Shown piece after piece: positions 24,386 to 32,147 of a stretch of 41,524 bases of DNA. The DNA is taken from contig JAADGH010000024.1 of NCBI GenBank assembly GCA_013152475.1, positions 1-41,524 of the forward strand, given 5' to 3'. The notes below the pieces were generated by a model that was not told the origin of the DNA, did not search any database, and worked only from the letters and a program-made list of their open reading frames with translations. This stretch comes from Planctomycetota bacterium (GTDB taxonomy: Bacteria; Planctomycetota; Brocadiia; JAADGH01). A program made the position numbers and the translations under genes. Within the stretch, counting starts at the first letter, position 1, and every line of letters starts with the position of its first letter.

Positions 24386-25351
24386 ATGAGTCCCGATATG
24401 ACCCACAAAGAACTTGCGATCAATGCCCTGACCCTCGGCCCGCCCCAGGCGGGATTGGTCCCGACGCTCGAGCTGCAATTCCAACTCGTGCAGGAGATGT
24501 TTAACCGGGAATACCATCAGGGCAACGTATGGAAGGGGGCTTCTGCCGCCGACCGCGACCGCATGCTGCGCGAGAACGCCGAGCTTCTGGTGCAGGTTGC
24601 CGAGCGGCTCGACTACTGCGTTCTGATGGACACCTACTCCCCCGATGAGGAGGGCATGATCGAAACGGTCCGCCTGATCCGGGAGATGGCCGGAGACGAG
24701 TATCTCCACATCGTCCACGGCGACGGCACCTATGCCATCCCGAACGGCGAGAACATGGTCCAGTTCAGCATCGACCTGGCCGAAAAGCCGGACGAGATGA
24801 AGCGCATTGCGGACGAACGTGTGGACCGCGCCCTCGAACGGGGCAAGCGGCTGATCGACGGCGGCATGGACGGCTTCGCCCTGTGCGCGGACTACTGCCT
24901 GAACACGGGCCCGTTCCTCTCACCCAAAATGTTCTCCGAGTTTGTCACGCCCTTTCTGGCGCGGCTGATTGCAGGCTATCGGGAGATGGGCGCCTATGTC
25001 ATCAAACACACCGACGGCAATATCATGCCGATCCTCGACCAACTCGTGAGCTGCAACCCCCATGCAATCCACTCCATCGACTGCCAGGCGCAGGACATGG
25101 ACATCAAGGTCATCAAGGAGCGCGTCGGCGATAAGGTCTGCCTGATCGGCGGCGTGCAGTGCAGTCTGCTCCAGACGGGGACCGAGGAGGAGATCGCCGA
25201 GAATTGCAGATACGTCCTGAAGCACGGCATGCCCGGCGGGGGGTACATCTACAGCACCACCAACGTGGCGTTCAAGGGGCTGCCGCTGGAACGGTACCTG
25301 CTCGTTTTGGAGATGCGCGAGAAGTGCGGGCGGTACCCCATCGGCGATTAG
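24386..25351 (+). CDS. URO-D-family protein, corrinoid methyltransferase-like
   Basis: Member of the uroporphyrinogen decarboxylase superfamily, TIM barrel, 321 residues. It is unlikely to be the heme enzyme HemE: it lacks the N-terminal Arg-rich signature and is tied to a TRAP transporter. Related proteins (MtaA, CmuA, demethylases) move methyl groups to or from corrinoids. Their zinc site often reads His-x-Cys; here the place is H208-T-D210-G, so zinc binding may differ. Other landmarks are DGGMDGFALCADYCLNTG, HSIDCQAQDMDI and LIGGVQCSLLQTG. The alternative ATG at 24398 (MTHKE) is possible, since AAGGA is very close to the first ATG. The context suggests processing of the imported compound. 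Its last bases overlap the convergent phosphatidyltransferase gene by 4 bp. Confidence 0.85.
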   Translation: MSPDMTHKELAINALTLGPPQAGLVPTLELQFQLVQEMFNREYHQGNVWKGASAADRDRMLRENAELLVQVAERLDYCVLMDTYSPDEEGMIETVRLIREMAGDEYLHIVHGDGTYAIPNGENMVQFSIDLAEKPDEMKRIADERVDRALERGKRLIDGGMDGFALCADYCLNTGPFLSPKMFSEFVTPFLARLIAGYREMGAYVIKHTDGNIMPILDQLVSCNPHAIHSIDCQAQDMDIKVIKERVGDKVCLIGGVQCSLLQTGTEEEIAENCRYVLKHGMPGGGYIYSTTNVAFKGLPLERYLLVLEMREKCGRYPIGD

Positions 25352-26082
25352 AGGTTAACCAGGAGCAGGAAGGCGATACTGACCACCACGCCCACGTCGT
25401 ACTGCCATGTCCATCGGTCGTACTTCCAGAAGATAACGTCGTAAAGGGCCGCCTCGATCCTGTGCAGTGGCAGGCCGGGCTCCTCCTCTTTCTCTTCCGG
25501 CTTCTCGGCGAGCTTGGTCCAGGTGTAGTAGATGCGGTGGATCGCGGTCCAGTTGCTCAGCACGGCAAGCATCCACATACATGCGGCCAGATGTTTGGAC
25601 ATGAGGGCGATCATGATAAGGACGATGCGCTCCGCGCGCTCCCAAAAGCCGACCTTGCACTCATCCACGATGCACTCCGCCCTCGCGCGCACGTAGCTGG
25701 TGGCAAAGGCGCCGATCATCGCAAGCGCGGTGGCAAAGACGTGGCCCGTCTCGCCTGCGAGTGAAAAATAGACCATGATGCCGGTGAAGAGCGCGCCGTC
25801 GGAGAAGCGATCGACGGAGGAGTCGAAGACCCCGCCGAAGGGTGTTTTCATGTCCCCGACCTTCGCCACGGCGCCATCGAGCATGTCCATCGCCCCGGCG
25901 AGAACCAGAAAGGCAAACGCCGTCTGCCTTGTGCTGTAGGCGATGGCCGCGCCGGCGAGGACCGTGAAGATGCACCCCACCGCGGTGAGGATATTTGGAT
26001 GGATGCCGAGGTGGGACAGTCCCCGCGCGATAGCGTCGCGCCAACGGATGAACAGGCGGCCGATGGTCTGGGCGAAAATCAT
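25348..26082 (-). CDS. CDP-alcohol phosphatidyltransferase, likely phosphatidylinositol-phosphate synthase
   Basis: Inner-membrane enzyme joining a CDP-diacylglycerol to an alcohol. 244 residues. The metal-binding signature is present: D66-x2-D69-G-A-x-A, then G83-x3-D87-x3-D91; the usual Arg after the Ala is Lys74. Several hydrophobic helices follow. A cytoplasmic Glu/Lys-rich segment (KLAEKPEEKEEEPG) lies near 190-203. It starts 6 bp after the inositol-3-phosphate synthase gene, which points to inositol 1-phosphate as acceptor, as in mycobacterial and archaeal enzymes. Other CDP-alcohol reactions cannot be excluded from sequence alone. Confidence 0.88.
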   Translation of the reverse strand: MIFAQTIGRLFIRWRDAIARGLSHLGIHPNILTAVGCIFTVLAGAAIAYSTRQTAFAFLVLAGAMDMLDGAVAKVGDMKTPFGGVFDSSVDRFSDGALFTGIMVYFSLAGETGHVFATALAMIGAFATSYVRARAECIVDECKVGFWERAERIVLIMIALMSKHLAACMWMLAVLSNWTAIHRIYYTWTKLAEKPEEKEEEPGLPLHRIEAALYDVIFWKYDRWTWQYDVGVVVSIAFLLLVNL

Positions 26083-26088
26083 ATCGGC

Positions 26089-27195
26089 TTAGCGCTTGAG
26101 TTCGCCGCGGATGAACTGCTCCACGCGATCCCGCGCTTCCGTGTCGCTGTACTGGACCGGCGGATGCTTCATGGTGTAGGAGGACACCGACGTCAGCGGC
26201 CCGCCGATGCCCCGGTCCCGCGCCACCTTGCAGCAGCGAATGGCGTCGATGGACACGCCGCCGCTGTTGGGGGAGTCCTCCACCGACAGGCGGAGTTCCA
26301 GGTTCAGCGGTACGCCGCCGAAGCCCCGGCCCTCCATGCGGATGAAGCACACCTTGTTGTCCTTCTGCCAGGGGACGTAATCGGACGGACCGATGTGGAC
26401 GTTGTCCGGCGGCAGCGGCTCGGCAAGCTGGGACTGCACGGCTTCGGTCTTGGAGATTTTCTTGGACTTGAGGCGGTTCCGTTTCAGCATATTCAGGAAG
26501 TCGGTATTTCCGCCGGTGTTGAGCTGGTAGGTGCGGTCGAGCTGAGCGCCCCGGTCCTCGAAGAGCTTGGTGAGCGTCCGGTGCACGATGGTGGCGCCGA
26601 CCTGGGCCTTGATGTCATCCCCCACGATGGGGATGCCCTTCTTCTCGAACTTCCTTGCCCATGTCTTGTCGGACACGATAAAGACGGGGATGCAGTTGAC
26701 GAGGCTCACGCCTGTCTTCAGACAGCACTCCGCATAGAAGCGCGCGGCCCTCTCCGACCCCACGGGCAGGTAGCACACGAGGATCTCCGCGCCTGATTGC
26801 TTGAGGACCCGGGCCACGTCGCAGGGCCTGCGCCGGGCGGGGAGAAATGCCTGGTCCTTGGGGTACTCCGTCATGTGGGCCGCGTAGCTGTCCATGATGG
26901 GTCCCATCCGGACGGTAACGTTTCGACCCCGGATGCTCGGACAGATGGTGGCCGTGCAATTCGGCGGGGCGAAGATCGCTTTGGGCAGAGGCTTGCCAAT
27001 CTTTCGGCGATCAATGTCGAACGCAGCCACCACGTCTATGTCCGACGGTGTATATCCGCCGAGCGAGTAATGCATCAGACCCAGCTCGCGCTGTTTCTTT
27101 GGGGCCTTTGCCAGGCGTCGGTAGTATTCAATGCCTTGCAGAAGGGAACTGGCACAATTGCCGACCCCGGCGATGGCCAACTTGATCTTCGCCAT
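26089..27195 (-). CDS. ino1: inositol-3-phosphate synthase
   Basis: Cytoplasmic NAD-dependent enzyme converting glucose 6-phosphate to inositol 3-phosphate. 368 residues, the length of the short actinobacterial/archaeal type. Landmarks are the NAD motif IAGVGNCASSLLQG, GSERAARFYAECCLKTGVSLVNCIP, the NTGGNTDFLNM loop, and the catalytic-lysine region SDYVPWQKDNKVCFIRMEG with VEDSPNSGGVSIDAIRCCK. The ATG at 27195 has GGAG 7 nt upstream; an adjacent ATG at 27198 is only 4 nt away, and a longer frame to 27258 has no conserved sequence. It forms a two-gene operon with the phosphatidyltransferase gene. Together they would make inositol phospholipid, uncommon among Gram-negative bacteria. Confidence 0.95.
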   Translation of the reverse strand: MAKIKLAIAGVGNCASSLLQGIEYYRRLAKAPKKQRELGLMHYSLGGYTPSDIDVVAAFDIDRRKIGKPLPKAIFAPPNCTATICPSIRGRNVTVRMGPIMDSYAAHMTEYPKDQAFLPARRRPCDVARVLKQSGAEILVCYLPVGSERAARFYAECCLKTGVSLVNCIPVFIVSDKTWARKFEKKGIPIVGDDIKAQVGATIVHRTLTKLFEDRGAQLDRTYQLNTGGNTDFLNMLKRNRLKSKKISKTEAVQSQLAEPLPPDNVHIGPSDYVPWQKDNKVCFIRMEGRGFGGVPLNLELRLSVEDSPNSGGVSIDAIRCCKVARDRGIGGPLTSVSSYTMKHPPVQYSDTEARDRVEQFIRGELKR

Positions 27196-27302
27196 CATTT
27201 TACTCCAGCAATCATTGCGGCATGACCGCCGCGGGACTACAAAAAGTGGGATAACCAAGAGTCTGCTTTTATCAGAAACTTACCCGCAAAGCAACCAAAA
27301 AT

Positions 27303-27330
27303 TTGACAAATCGGGATCGTGTGATATACT
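27303..27330 (+). promoter_or_regulatory. sigma70-type promoter upstream of the PilZ-like gene
   Basis: A perfect -35 TTGACA (27303-27308) and -10 TATACT (27325-27330) are 16 bp apart. The predicted start near 27337 implies a leader of about 260 nt, which includes a hairpin CCTGCGG/CCGCAGG at about 27400-27426. No known riboswitch pattern was recognised and no other gene is evident in the leader. Confidence 0.6.
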
Positions 27331-27595
27331 TTAAGCGGACGGAGTACACGAACGTCCACGTTGCATACAATCCTGTCGCTTTTCGCCCGGGACATATGCC
27401 CTGCGGGATGTGGTCGTGCCGCAGGACCAATGAGTCCGCGTGCCGAGCAGTCGGCGGAGCGGAGCATGTGATCGGTGTCCCTGTCTGGGCGGGAGGCCCA
27501 TCCAAGCGCCGCATCACACCTCTGTCCGCTCCTGGAGAAAAGGTTCGTTCCACCGCTATGGAACGGCAACGGACCGAGGCGGAGGAGGGAGGCGC

Positions 27596-27940
27596 ATGAG
27601 CACAGATCAGTTTCGAGCGCCCCGGGTCGAATTCAGACAGCTTGCCGAGGTCGTCCACCAGGATCCGGCAACCGGGTTCTATGAGCAGGTGATGGGCAGC
27701 ACGATCGACATCGGGTCCGATGGCGTACGGTTTCAGGCGGACCACGGTTTCGATCTGGGCGCTGTGGTTTCGATCTGCCTGTCCGTCGGGGAGCGGATCA
27801 TCGAGGCCCGCGGCGCGGTGACCGAAGCGACCCCGGCAGCGGACGGCAACGTGGAAATGAACATCCAGTTTACGGAGCTCTCGGATCGCGACCGGGAATT
27901 CATCGAGGAGCTCTGCCGCGAGCGCGCCACCCACGAATAG
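27596..27940 (+). CDS. PilZ-domain-like protein
   Basis: A 114-residue soluble protein that looks like a lone PilZ domain, the c-di-GMP receptor fold. RxxxR is present as R10-VEF-R14. The second motif (D/N)xSxxG reads D38-I-G-S-D-G43, with Gly in place of the Ser, so c-di-GMP binding may be weak or lost. The remaining strands (GVRFQ ... GAVVSICLSVG ... RIIEARGAVTEA ... VEMNIQFTELSDRDREFI) fit PilZ. A longer frame begins at 27440, but the ATG at 27596 follows GGAGG and matches the domain start. It stands alone between the inositol genes and a gene-free patch. Confidence 0.75.
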   Translation: MSTDQFRAPRVEFRQLAEVVHQDPATGFYEQVMGSTIDIGSDGVRFQADHGFDLGAVVSICLSVGERIIEARGAVTEATPAADGNVEMNIQFTELSDRDREFIEELCRERATHE

Positions 27941-28527
27941 GACGGGAAAGGGATGGGCAGACGCAGATTCACACGGATCTTAACGTTCTGTGGACTGCTG
28001 GAGCCATGCTCCAGCCTTCGTGCGAAGCCGTGCTTCGGCCACGAGCGGTAGCACGGTTCCCGCCCGAAAAGGCGCAAGCATGGCTTGCGCACTCCGAAGG
28101 TTGGCTCACCTCTTCTCCTGATTTCTGACCTCTGACTTCTGCCGTTAGTGGTTTGTGGCCTCCTGCCGTGCCGCCGTCCGTCCGGTCCGGCGAAAGGTCG
28201 CAGCCCACGCTCCTCCTCGTCGCACCCGCGCCTGCGTCCATCTGTGGTTTTTGTTCTGCCGGTCGTACCTCCGTGGCCTCTGTGGTGAGTCGTGGCTTCC
28301 CGCTTGGGTGGGAATGACAGATTGATGAGATCGACACAACCCTCCGCAACGACCGCGAATACACCCCCGAACGGGGGCCCATTCGGTAGAATTGTGATCC
28401 CCTTACCTCGCCACCGAGTCCGTCTTTGCCGAAGAGGCGAGCCGCCTGGTGTGTTGAGCGCACGGACGATGTGAGCGCCGGCGGTCAAGTATCACGCCCC
28501 CAACACCTGACACCTGACACCGGCCAT
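27941..28527. other. gene-free patch rich in hairpins and simple repeats
   Basis: No believable gene in 590 bp. Near-perfect hairpins lie at 27997-28015 (GCTGGAG/CTCCAGC), 28023-28037 (CGAAGC/GCTTCG) and 28072-28090 (GCGCAAGC/GCTTGCGC). CACAGATGGA- and CCACGGAGG-like simple repeats occur on the minus strand near 28230-28285, and the plus strand has CGCAGATTCACACGG near 27964. ACACCTG is repeated at 28503-28521. The open frames here have no recognisable domain. Confidence 0.6.
27997..28090. repeat. cluster of three REP-like hairpins
   Basis: Three short palindromes sit within 94 bp: GCTGGAG-CCATG-CTCCAGC, CGAAGC-CGT-GCTTCG and GCGCAAGC-ATG-GCTTGCGC. All have a short CATG- or CGT-like loop. 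The pattern suggests one family of dispersed palindromic repeats; genome-wide copies cannot be seen from here. Confidence 0.55.
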
Positions 28528-29463
28528 TCATTCCCCCATCTTCGCCAGTGCCTCCACCGCCGCCTGGCGGACGAGCCAACTGATGGTTTTTGTCCCGTCG
28601 GCGAGGACCTTGAGCGTGGGAACGGCGCGCTTGTCGCCGATCTTGACCAGGGCCTTTACGCCGGCGACGCGGATGGCCGGGGGGAGGTCTTCCATGCCCT
28701 TGCCGGTGAGGAACTTGCACAGCGGCTCGACGGCCTTGGGAGAGCCGAGGTCGCCCAGGGCCCTCACCGCGGCCTTGCCAAAATCGAAGTCCTTGGGATC
28801 AAGCAGTTTCAAAATAGGCTGGAGTGCACGCTCATCGCCGATTCGCCCCAGGGCCCTCGCCGCGGCCATTTTCACCTGCCGCAACTCCGTCGCTGAGGAG
28901 AGAAGCTCGATCAGCTTCGGCGCGGCCGGCCGGGACGCCTCCCCGATGCGCCCCAGGGCGATGGCGCTATTGCGGCGGACGGACATGACCTTGTCGCCCA
29001 GGCACTTGATCAGCGGGGTCACCGCCTCGGTGGCTTTCAGCCGTCCCAGCGCGCTGGCGGCCGACTGGCGCACCTTCCAGGAGGGATCCGACAGGATCTC
29101 GATCAGGCGAGGAACCGCCTGCTCCACCCGCAAGCGCCCCGCGATAATCGCACACATGGCGAGGCCGATCCCTTGTTGACTCTGGAGTTCATCCATCAGT
29201 CTGGGAATCGCCCGGTCGCCGTAAGGGAGGATGACCTCCAACGCCCAGAGGCGAATATCGGGGTTCGTATCACCGACGGACCGAAAGGCCTCATTGAGGG
29301 CCATCCGGTCGCGGACCACCACGGAGATGGCGATCAGAAGTAGAATCCCCACGACCACCGCCAATGCGATCTTTTCTCGGGCGGGGCCCCGGCCCTTTTC
29401 TTTGATCACGTTCTCCTCGGACGGCAAACCGGGTCCTTTCGATCCACACAAAAATTCGAACAT
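28528..29463 (-). CDS. membrane-anchored HEAT-repeat protein
   Basis: 311 residues. A charged N-terminal tail (1-31) precedes one membrane helix (about 32-50, IALAVVVGILLLIAISVVV). The rest is a solenoid of about seven HEAT/PBS-lyase-type repeats of 30-39 residues, each with a core such as AVPRLIEIL ... WKVRQSAASALGRLK, VTPLIKCLG ... VRRNSAIALGRIG or ALQPILKLL ... FGKAAVRALGDLG. Such solenoids bind other proteins; no enzyme domain is present. The orientation implied by the charged tail puts the repeats outside the cytoplasm. No ribosome-binding site precedes the ATG, and the promoter lies so close that the mRNA would be nearly leaderless. It is separate from the dehydrogenase gene, whose stop is about 60 bp upstream. 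Confidence 0.85.
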   Translation of the reverse strand: MFEFLCGSKGPGLPSEENVIKEKGRGPAREKIALAVVVGILLLIAISVVVRDRMALNEAFRSVGDTNPDIRLWALEVILPYGDRAIPRLMDELQSQQGIGLAMCAIIAGRLRVEQAVPRLIEILSDPSWKVRQSAASALGRLKATEAVTPLIKCLGDKVMSVRRNSAIALGRIGEASRPAAPKLIELLSSATELRQVKMAAARALGRIGDERALQPILKLLDPKDFDFGKAAVRALGDLGSPKAVEPLCKFLTGKGMEDLPPAIRVAGVKALVKIGDKRAVPTLKVLADGTKTISWLVRQAAVEALAKMGE

Positions 29464-29475
29464 AAGGTGGATTTG

Positions 29476-29503
29476 ATTATGGTAAACCGTTGTCAGATGT
29501 CAA
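29476..29503 (-). promoter_or_regulatory. promoter of the HEAT-repeat gene, close to its ATG
   Basis: On the minus strand, a perfect -35 TTGACA (29503-29498) and -10 CATAAT (29481-29476) have a 16-bp spacer. The predicted start near 29469 is only about 6 nt before the ATG at 29463. Confidence 0.6.
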
Positions 29504-29525
29504 CGAAAAATCGGGCGTGAGGGTG

Positions 29526-30566
29526 TTATTCGACACTTCCTGTCTCGATCAGGACCTTTCCGCAGGACCGGTGTGCAAGGGAGAAGGCCCCGGCGGCTTC
29601 GCTCAGCGGCAGGCGGTGGGAGAGGATCGGTTCCCAAATCAGTTGGCCGGAAGCGAAGGTCTCGGCGGTCATGCTCCACTCCCGTCCGGGAAAGGGATCG
29701 GAGTAGGACATCCACGACCCATGCACCGTCAACTCACGGCGCAGGAGACACTCGAACACCTCCGCCGGAAACTCCACCGGTTTCGCCGCCGTGCCCACCT
29801 GCAGCACCCGACCGCGCGGCCGGGCCAGTTGCCAGGCGGCCGTCTGTGATGCCGGCACACCCGCCGTCTCGATCACCAGCTCCGCCCCTCCCTTGGTCTC
29901 CCCCATAACTCGCTCGATGGCGTTCTCTTCTCGGGAGTTGACCGTCACCGCCGCGCCGACGGCCAAGGCCAGCTCAAGCGAATCTTCGCGGATGTCCACG
30001 GCGATAACCTTCGACGCGCCCAGCGTCTTCGCCCACTGGATGCCGAAGGCGCCGATGGCGCCGACGCCGAGAACGACGACGGAGCGATACGCGCCGGGCT
30101 TCGGCAGCGCGAGCACGCCGTGGAGGGTGACGGTCGCCGGCTCGAAGAGCGCCCCCTGGGCGAAGATCAGCTCGTCCGGCAGGGGAAACAGGTTCCCTTC
30201 GGGCACGACACAGAACTCGGCCATGCCTCCGTCGCAGCGCGAGCCGATGAACGAGTAGTCGGCGCACAGGGCAAAAAGGCCCCGTTCGCAATTCGCACAT
30301 GCGAAACACGGCAGAAGCGGCACGGCAACGACGCGGTCGCCGGGTTTCCATTTCTCGACCTGCTCTCCCACCTCTGCCACCTCGCCGGCGAACTCGTGGC
30401 CGAGGATGATGGGGAAGTGGTGGGCGCCGCCGGCCTCGCGCGCCAGGTCTGATCCGCATACCCCGCAGGCCCGAACACCGACAAGTACGTCCTTCGGGCC
30501 GGGGACGGGGCGCTCCACATCGTCGACTTTCGCTTGGCCGGGAGCATGAAGAACAAGGGCCTTCAT
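29526..30566 (-). CDS. zinc-dependent medium-chain alcohol/polyol dehydrogenase
   Basis: NAD(P)-dependent dehydrogenase of the medium-chain zinc family, 346 residues, similar in pattern to sorbitol, threonine and galactitol-phosphate dehydrogenases. Catalytic zinc ligands are C37 (CGVCGSD) and H57-E58 (GHEFAGEV). The structural zinc set is C87, C90, C93 and C101. The Rossmann motif is VVVLGVGAIGAFG. The ATG at 30566 gives the usual MKALVL start. A GTG at 30581 overlaps the kinase stop (GTGA) and is an alternative that adds five residues. It is the last gene of the sugar cluster, directly after the FGGY kinase, so it probably oxidises a polyol or hydroxyacid linked to that sugar (inference). 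Confidence 0.93.
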   Translation of the reverse strand: MKALVLHAPGQAKVDDVERPVPGPKDVLVGVRACGVCGSDLAREAGGAHHFPIILGHEFAGEVAEVGEQVEKWKPGDRVVAVPLLPCFACANCERGLFALCADYSFIGSRCDGGMAEFCVVPEGNLFPLPDELIFAQGALFEPATVTLHGVLALPKPGAYRSVVVLGVGAIGAFGIQWAKTLGASKVIAVDIREDSLELALAVGAAVTVNSREENAIERVMGETKGGAELVIETAGVPASQTAAWQLARPRGRVLQVGTAAKPVEFPAEVFECLLRRELTVHGSWMSYSDPFPGREWSMTAETFASGQLIWEPILSHRLPLSEAAGAFSLAHRSCGKVLIETGSVE

Positions 30567-30577
30567 GATGGACGCAC

Positions 30578-32110
30578 TCACTCCTTTCGGGCAAAACGGC
30601 TGACAGCGTGCATGCTGTCCTTCAGCCGATCGTAGAGGCCCCGGTAGATCTCGAAGAGCTCCTGATACCGCCCATGGTTCTCCGGCTGCGGATCGAAAGC
30701 TCGATCGAACCGGACCATTTGACGGACGCCCTCCTTTACATCCTGAAACACGTCAGCACCCACCCCCGCCAGGATCGCCGCCCCAAGGGCCGTGCCGTCG
30801 GAAGCCGAGGGCACACGGATTGGTTGGCCGGTCACGTCGGCCTTGATCTGGCACCACACGTCGCTCCGCGCCGCCCCGCCCACGGCAAAAAGCACGTCCA
30901 CCTTCGCCCCGGCGTCTCGCGCCGTCTCAAGATTGTGCTGGAGCGCGAAGGCCGTTCCCTCCATGACGGCCCGGACGAGCTGGGGGCGCTTCGTTGCGAA
31001 GGTCAGACCGAAGAAGGCGCCGCGGGCGTCGGTGTCCCAGATGGGTGAACGCTCGCCGGCCATATAGGGCAGGAAGATGACCCCTCCCGCTCCGGGCTCG
31101 GCCTCCGCCGCCTCCCTCGAAAGCAATTCGTAGGCGTCCGCCTTGGCGTAGACGTCGGCAAGATCAGGCGAGGCGCCGAATGTATCGCGGAACCATTTGA
31201 GGCCCGCCCCCCCGCTGACGGTCCCCCCCTGCAGGAGCCACGAGTGAGGCGCCACGTGCCAGCCGAGGATGAGATCGCGGTGGGCCAGCGGCCGATCCAT
31301 GTAGATGGACATCCCCGCCGCCGTGCCTCCTTGATCCTGCGTCTGGCCGCAGTCCACCACCCCCGCACCGAGGGCGGCGCAGGCGGCATCCAACCCTCCG
31401 GCGACCACGGGCGTGCCGGGATGCAGGCCGGTGGACTTCGCGGCGACCTCCGTCACCTCCCCCGCGATCTCAAAGGCGCGGCGGAGGGGAGGCATGGTAT
31501 CGAGATCGATGGACATCTTCTCCGCCAGGGCCTCCACGTATTCTCCCTTCGCCATGTCGAAGAAGTAATAGCCGTACCCACTCGATAAACTGAGCGTTTG
31601 CCTTCCTGTAAGCAGCGAGACGACATAGCCTTCGGACGTCGTCCAGTACCGGGCCGTCTTGTAGACGTACGGCTCGTGCTGTTTCACCCACAGCATCTTC
31701 GGTGTCGTATAGGCCGGGTCGATGCGGTTGCCGGTGGTCTCGAAGAGCCGCTCGTGACCGAATTCCTCCTCCAGCCAGCGGCGCTCCTCCTCCGCGCGCC
31801 GGTCGAGCCAGAGCATGGCCGGGCGGAGCGGCTTGCCGGAGGCATCCACGGGCAGACACGACCACCCCTGCCCGCCGACGCCGACGGCCTCGACCAGGCG
31901 CGGGTAGGTCTGTGTTCTGTCCAGCACCTCCCGCACGGTTTCGCACGCCGCCAACCACCAGTCGTCGGGGTCCTGCTCCACACCCTTAGGAACGGGGAAG
32001 CTCAGGTCGTACTCGCGGCTGGCTTCGCCGAGGGCCTTGCCCGTTTCAGAGTGGTAGAGAACGGTCTTGAGGCCCGATGTGCCGATGTCGATGCCGAGCA
32101 ACAGGCTCAT
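30578..32110 (-). CDS. FGGY-family carbohydrate kinase
   Basis: ATP-dependent sugar kinase of 510 residues, closest in overall pattern to xylulokinases. Landmarks are the N-terminal GIDIGTSGLKTVL, GVEQDPDDWW, the catalytic base D241 (VAGGLDAACAALGAG), GERSPIWD, and the FGGY signature region VGGAARSDVWCQIKADVTGQPI. The xylulokinase substrate motif GQMHG is replaced by GQGWS (80-84), so D-xylulose is not assured and another ketose or alditol may be the substrate. It lies 37 bp after the ThDP enzyme gene and overlaps the dehydrogenase gene region. Confidence 0.93.
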   Translation of the reverse strand: MSLLLGIDIGTSGLKTVLYHSETGKALGEASREYDLSFPVPKGVEQDPDDWWLAACETVREVLDRTQTYPRLVEAVGVGGQGWSCLPVDASGKPLRPAMLWLDRRAEEERRWLEEEFGHERLFETTGNRIDPAYTTPKMLWVKQHEPYVYKTARYWTTSEGYVVSLLTGRQTLSLSSGYGYYFFDMAKGEYVEALAEKMSIDLDTMPPLRRAFEIAGEVTEVAAKSTGLHPGTPVVAGGLDAACAALGAGVVDCGQTQDQGGTAAGMSIYMDRPLAHRDLILGWHVAPHSWLLQGGTVSGGAGLKWFRDTFGASPDLADVYAKADAYELLSREAAEAEPGAGGVIFLPYMAGERSPIWDTDARGAFFGLTFATKRPQLVRAVMEGTAFALQHNLETARDAGAKVDVLFAVGGAARSDVWCQIKADVTGQPIRVPSASDGTALGAAILAGVGADVFQDVKEGVRQMVRFDRAFDPQPENHGRYQELFEIYRGLYDRLKDSMHAVSRFARKE

Positions 32111-32147
32111 GCTACGTCTCCACGATGGCGCGGAAGGGCCCGGCGCT

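Noticed and set aside
27272..27934. 220-residue minus-strand frame opposite the PilZ-like gene
   Set aside because: Antisense to a plus-strand gene with a ribosome-binding site and PilZ motifs; no domain of its own.
28503..28521. ACACCTG tandem as the start of a CRISPR array
   Set aside because: Only about 2.7 seven-base units without spacers; no cas genes anywhere in the window.
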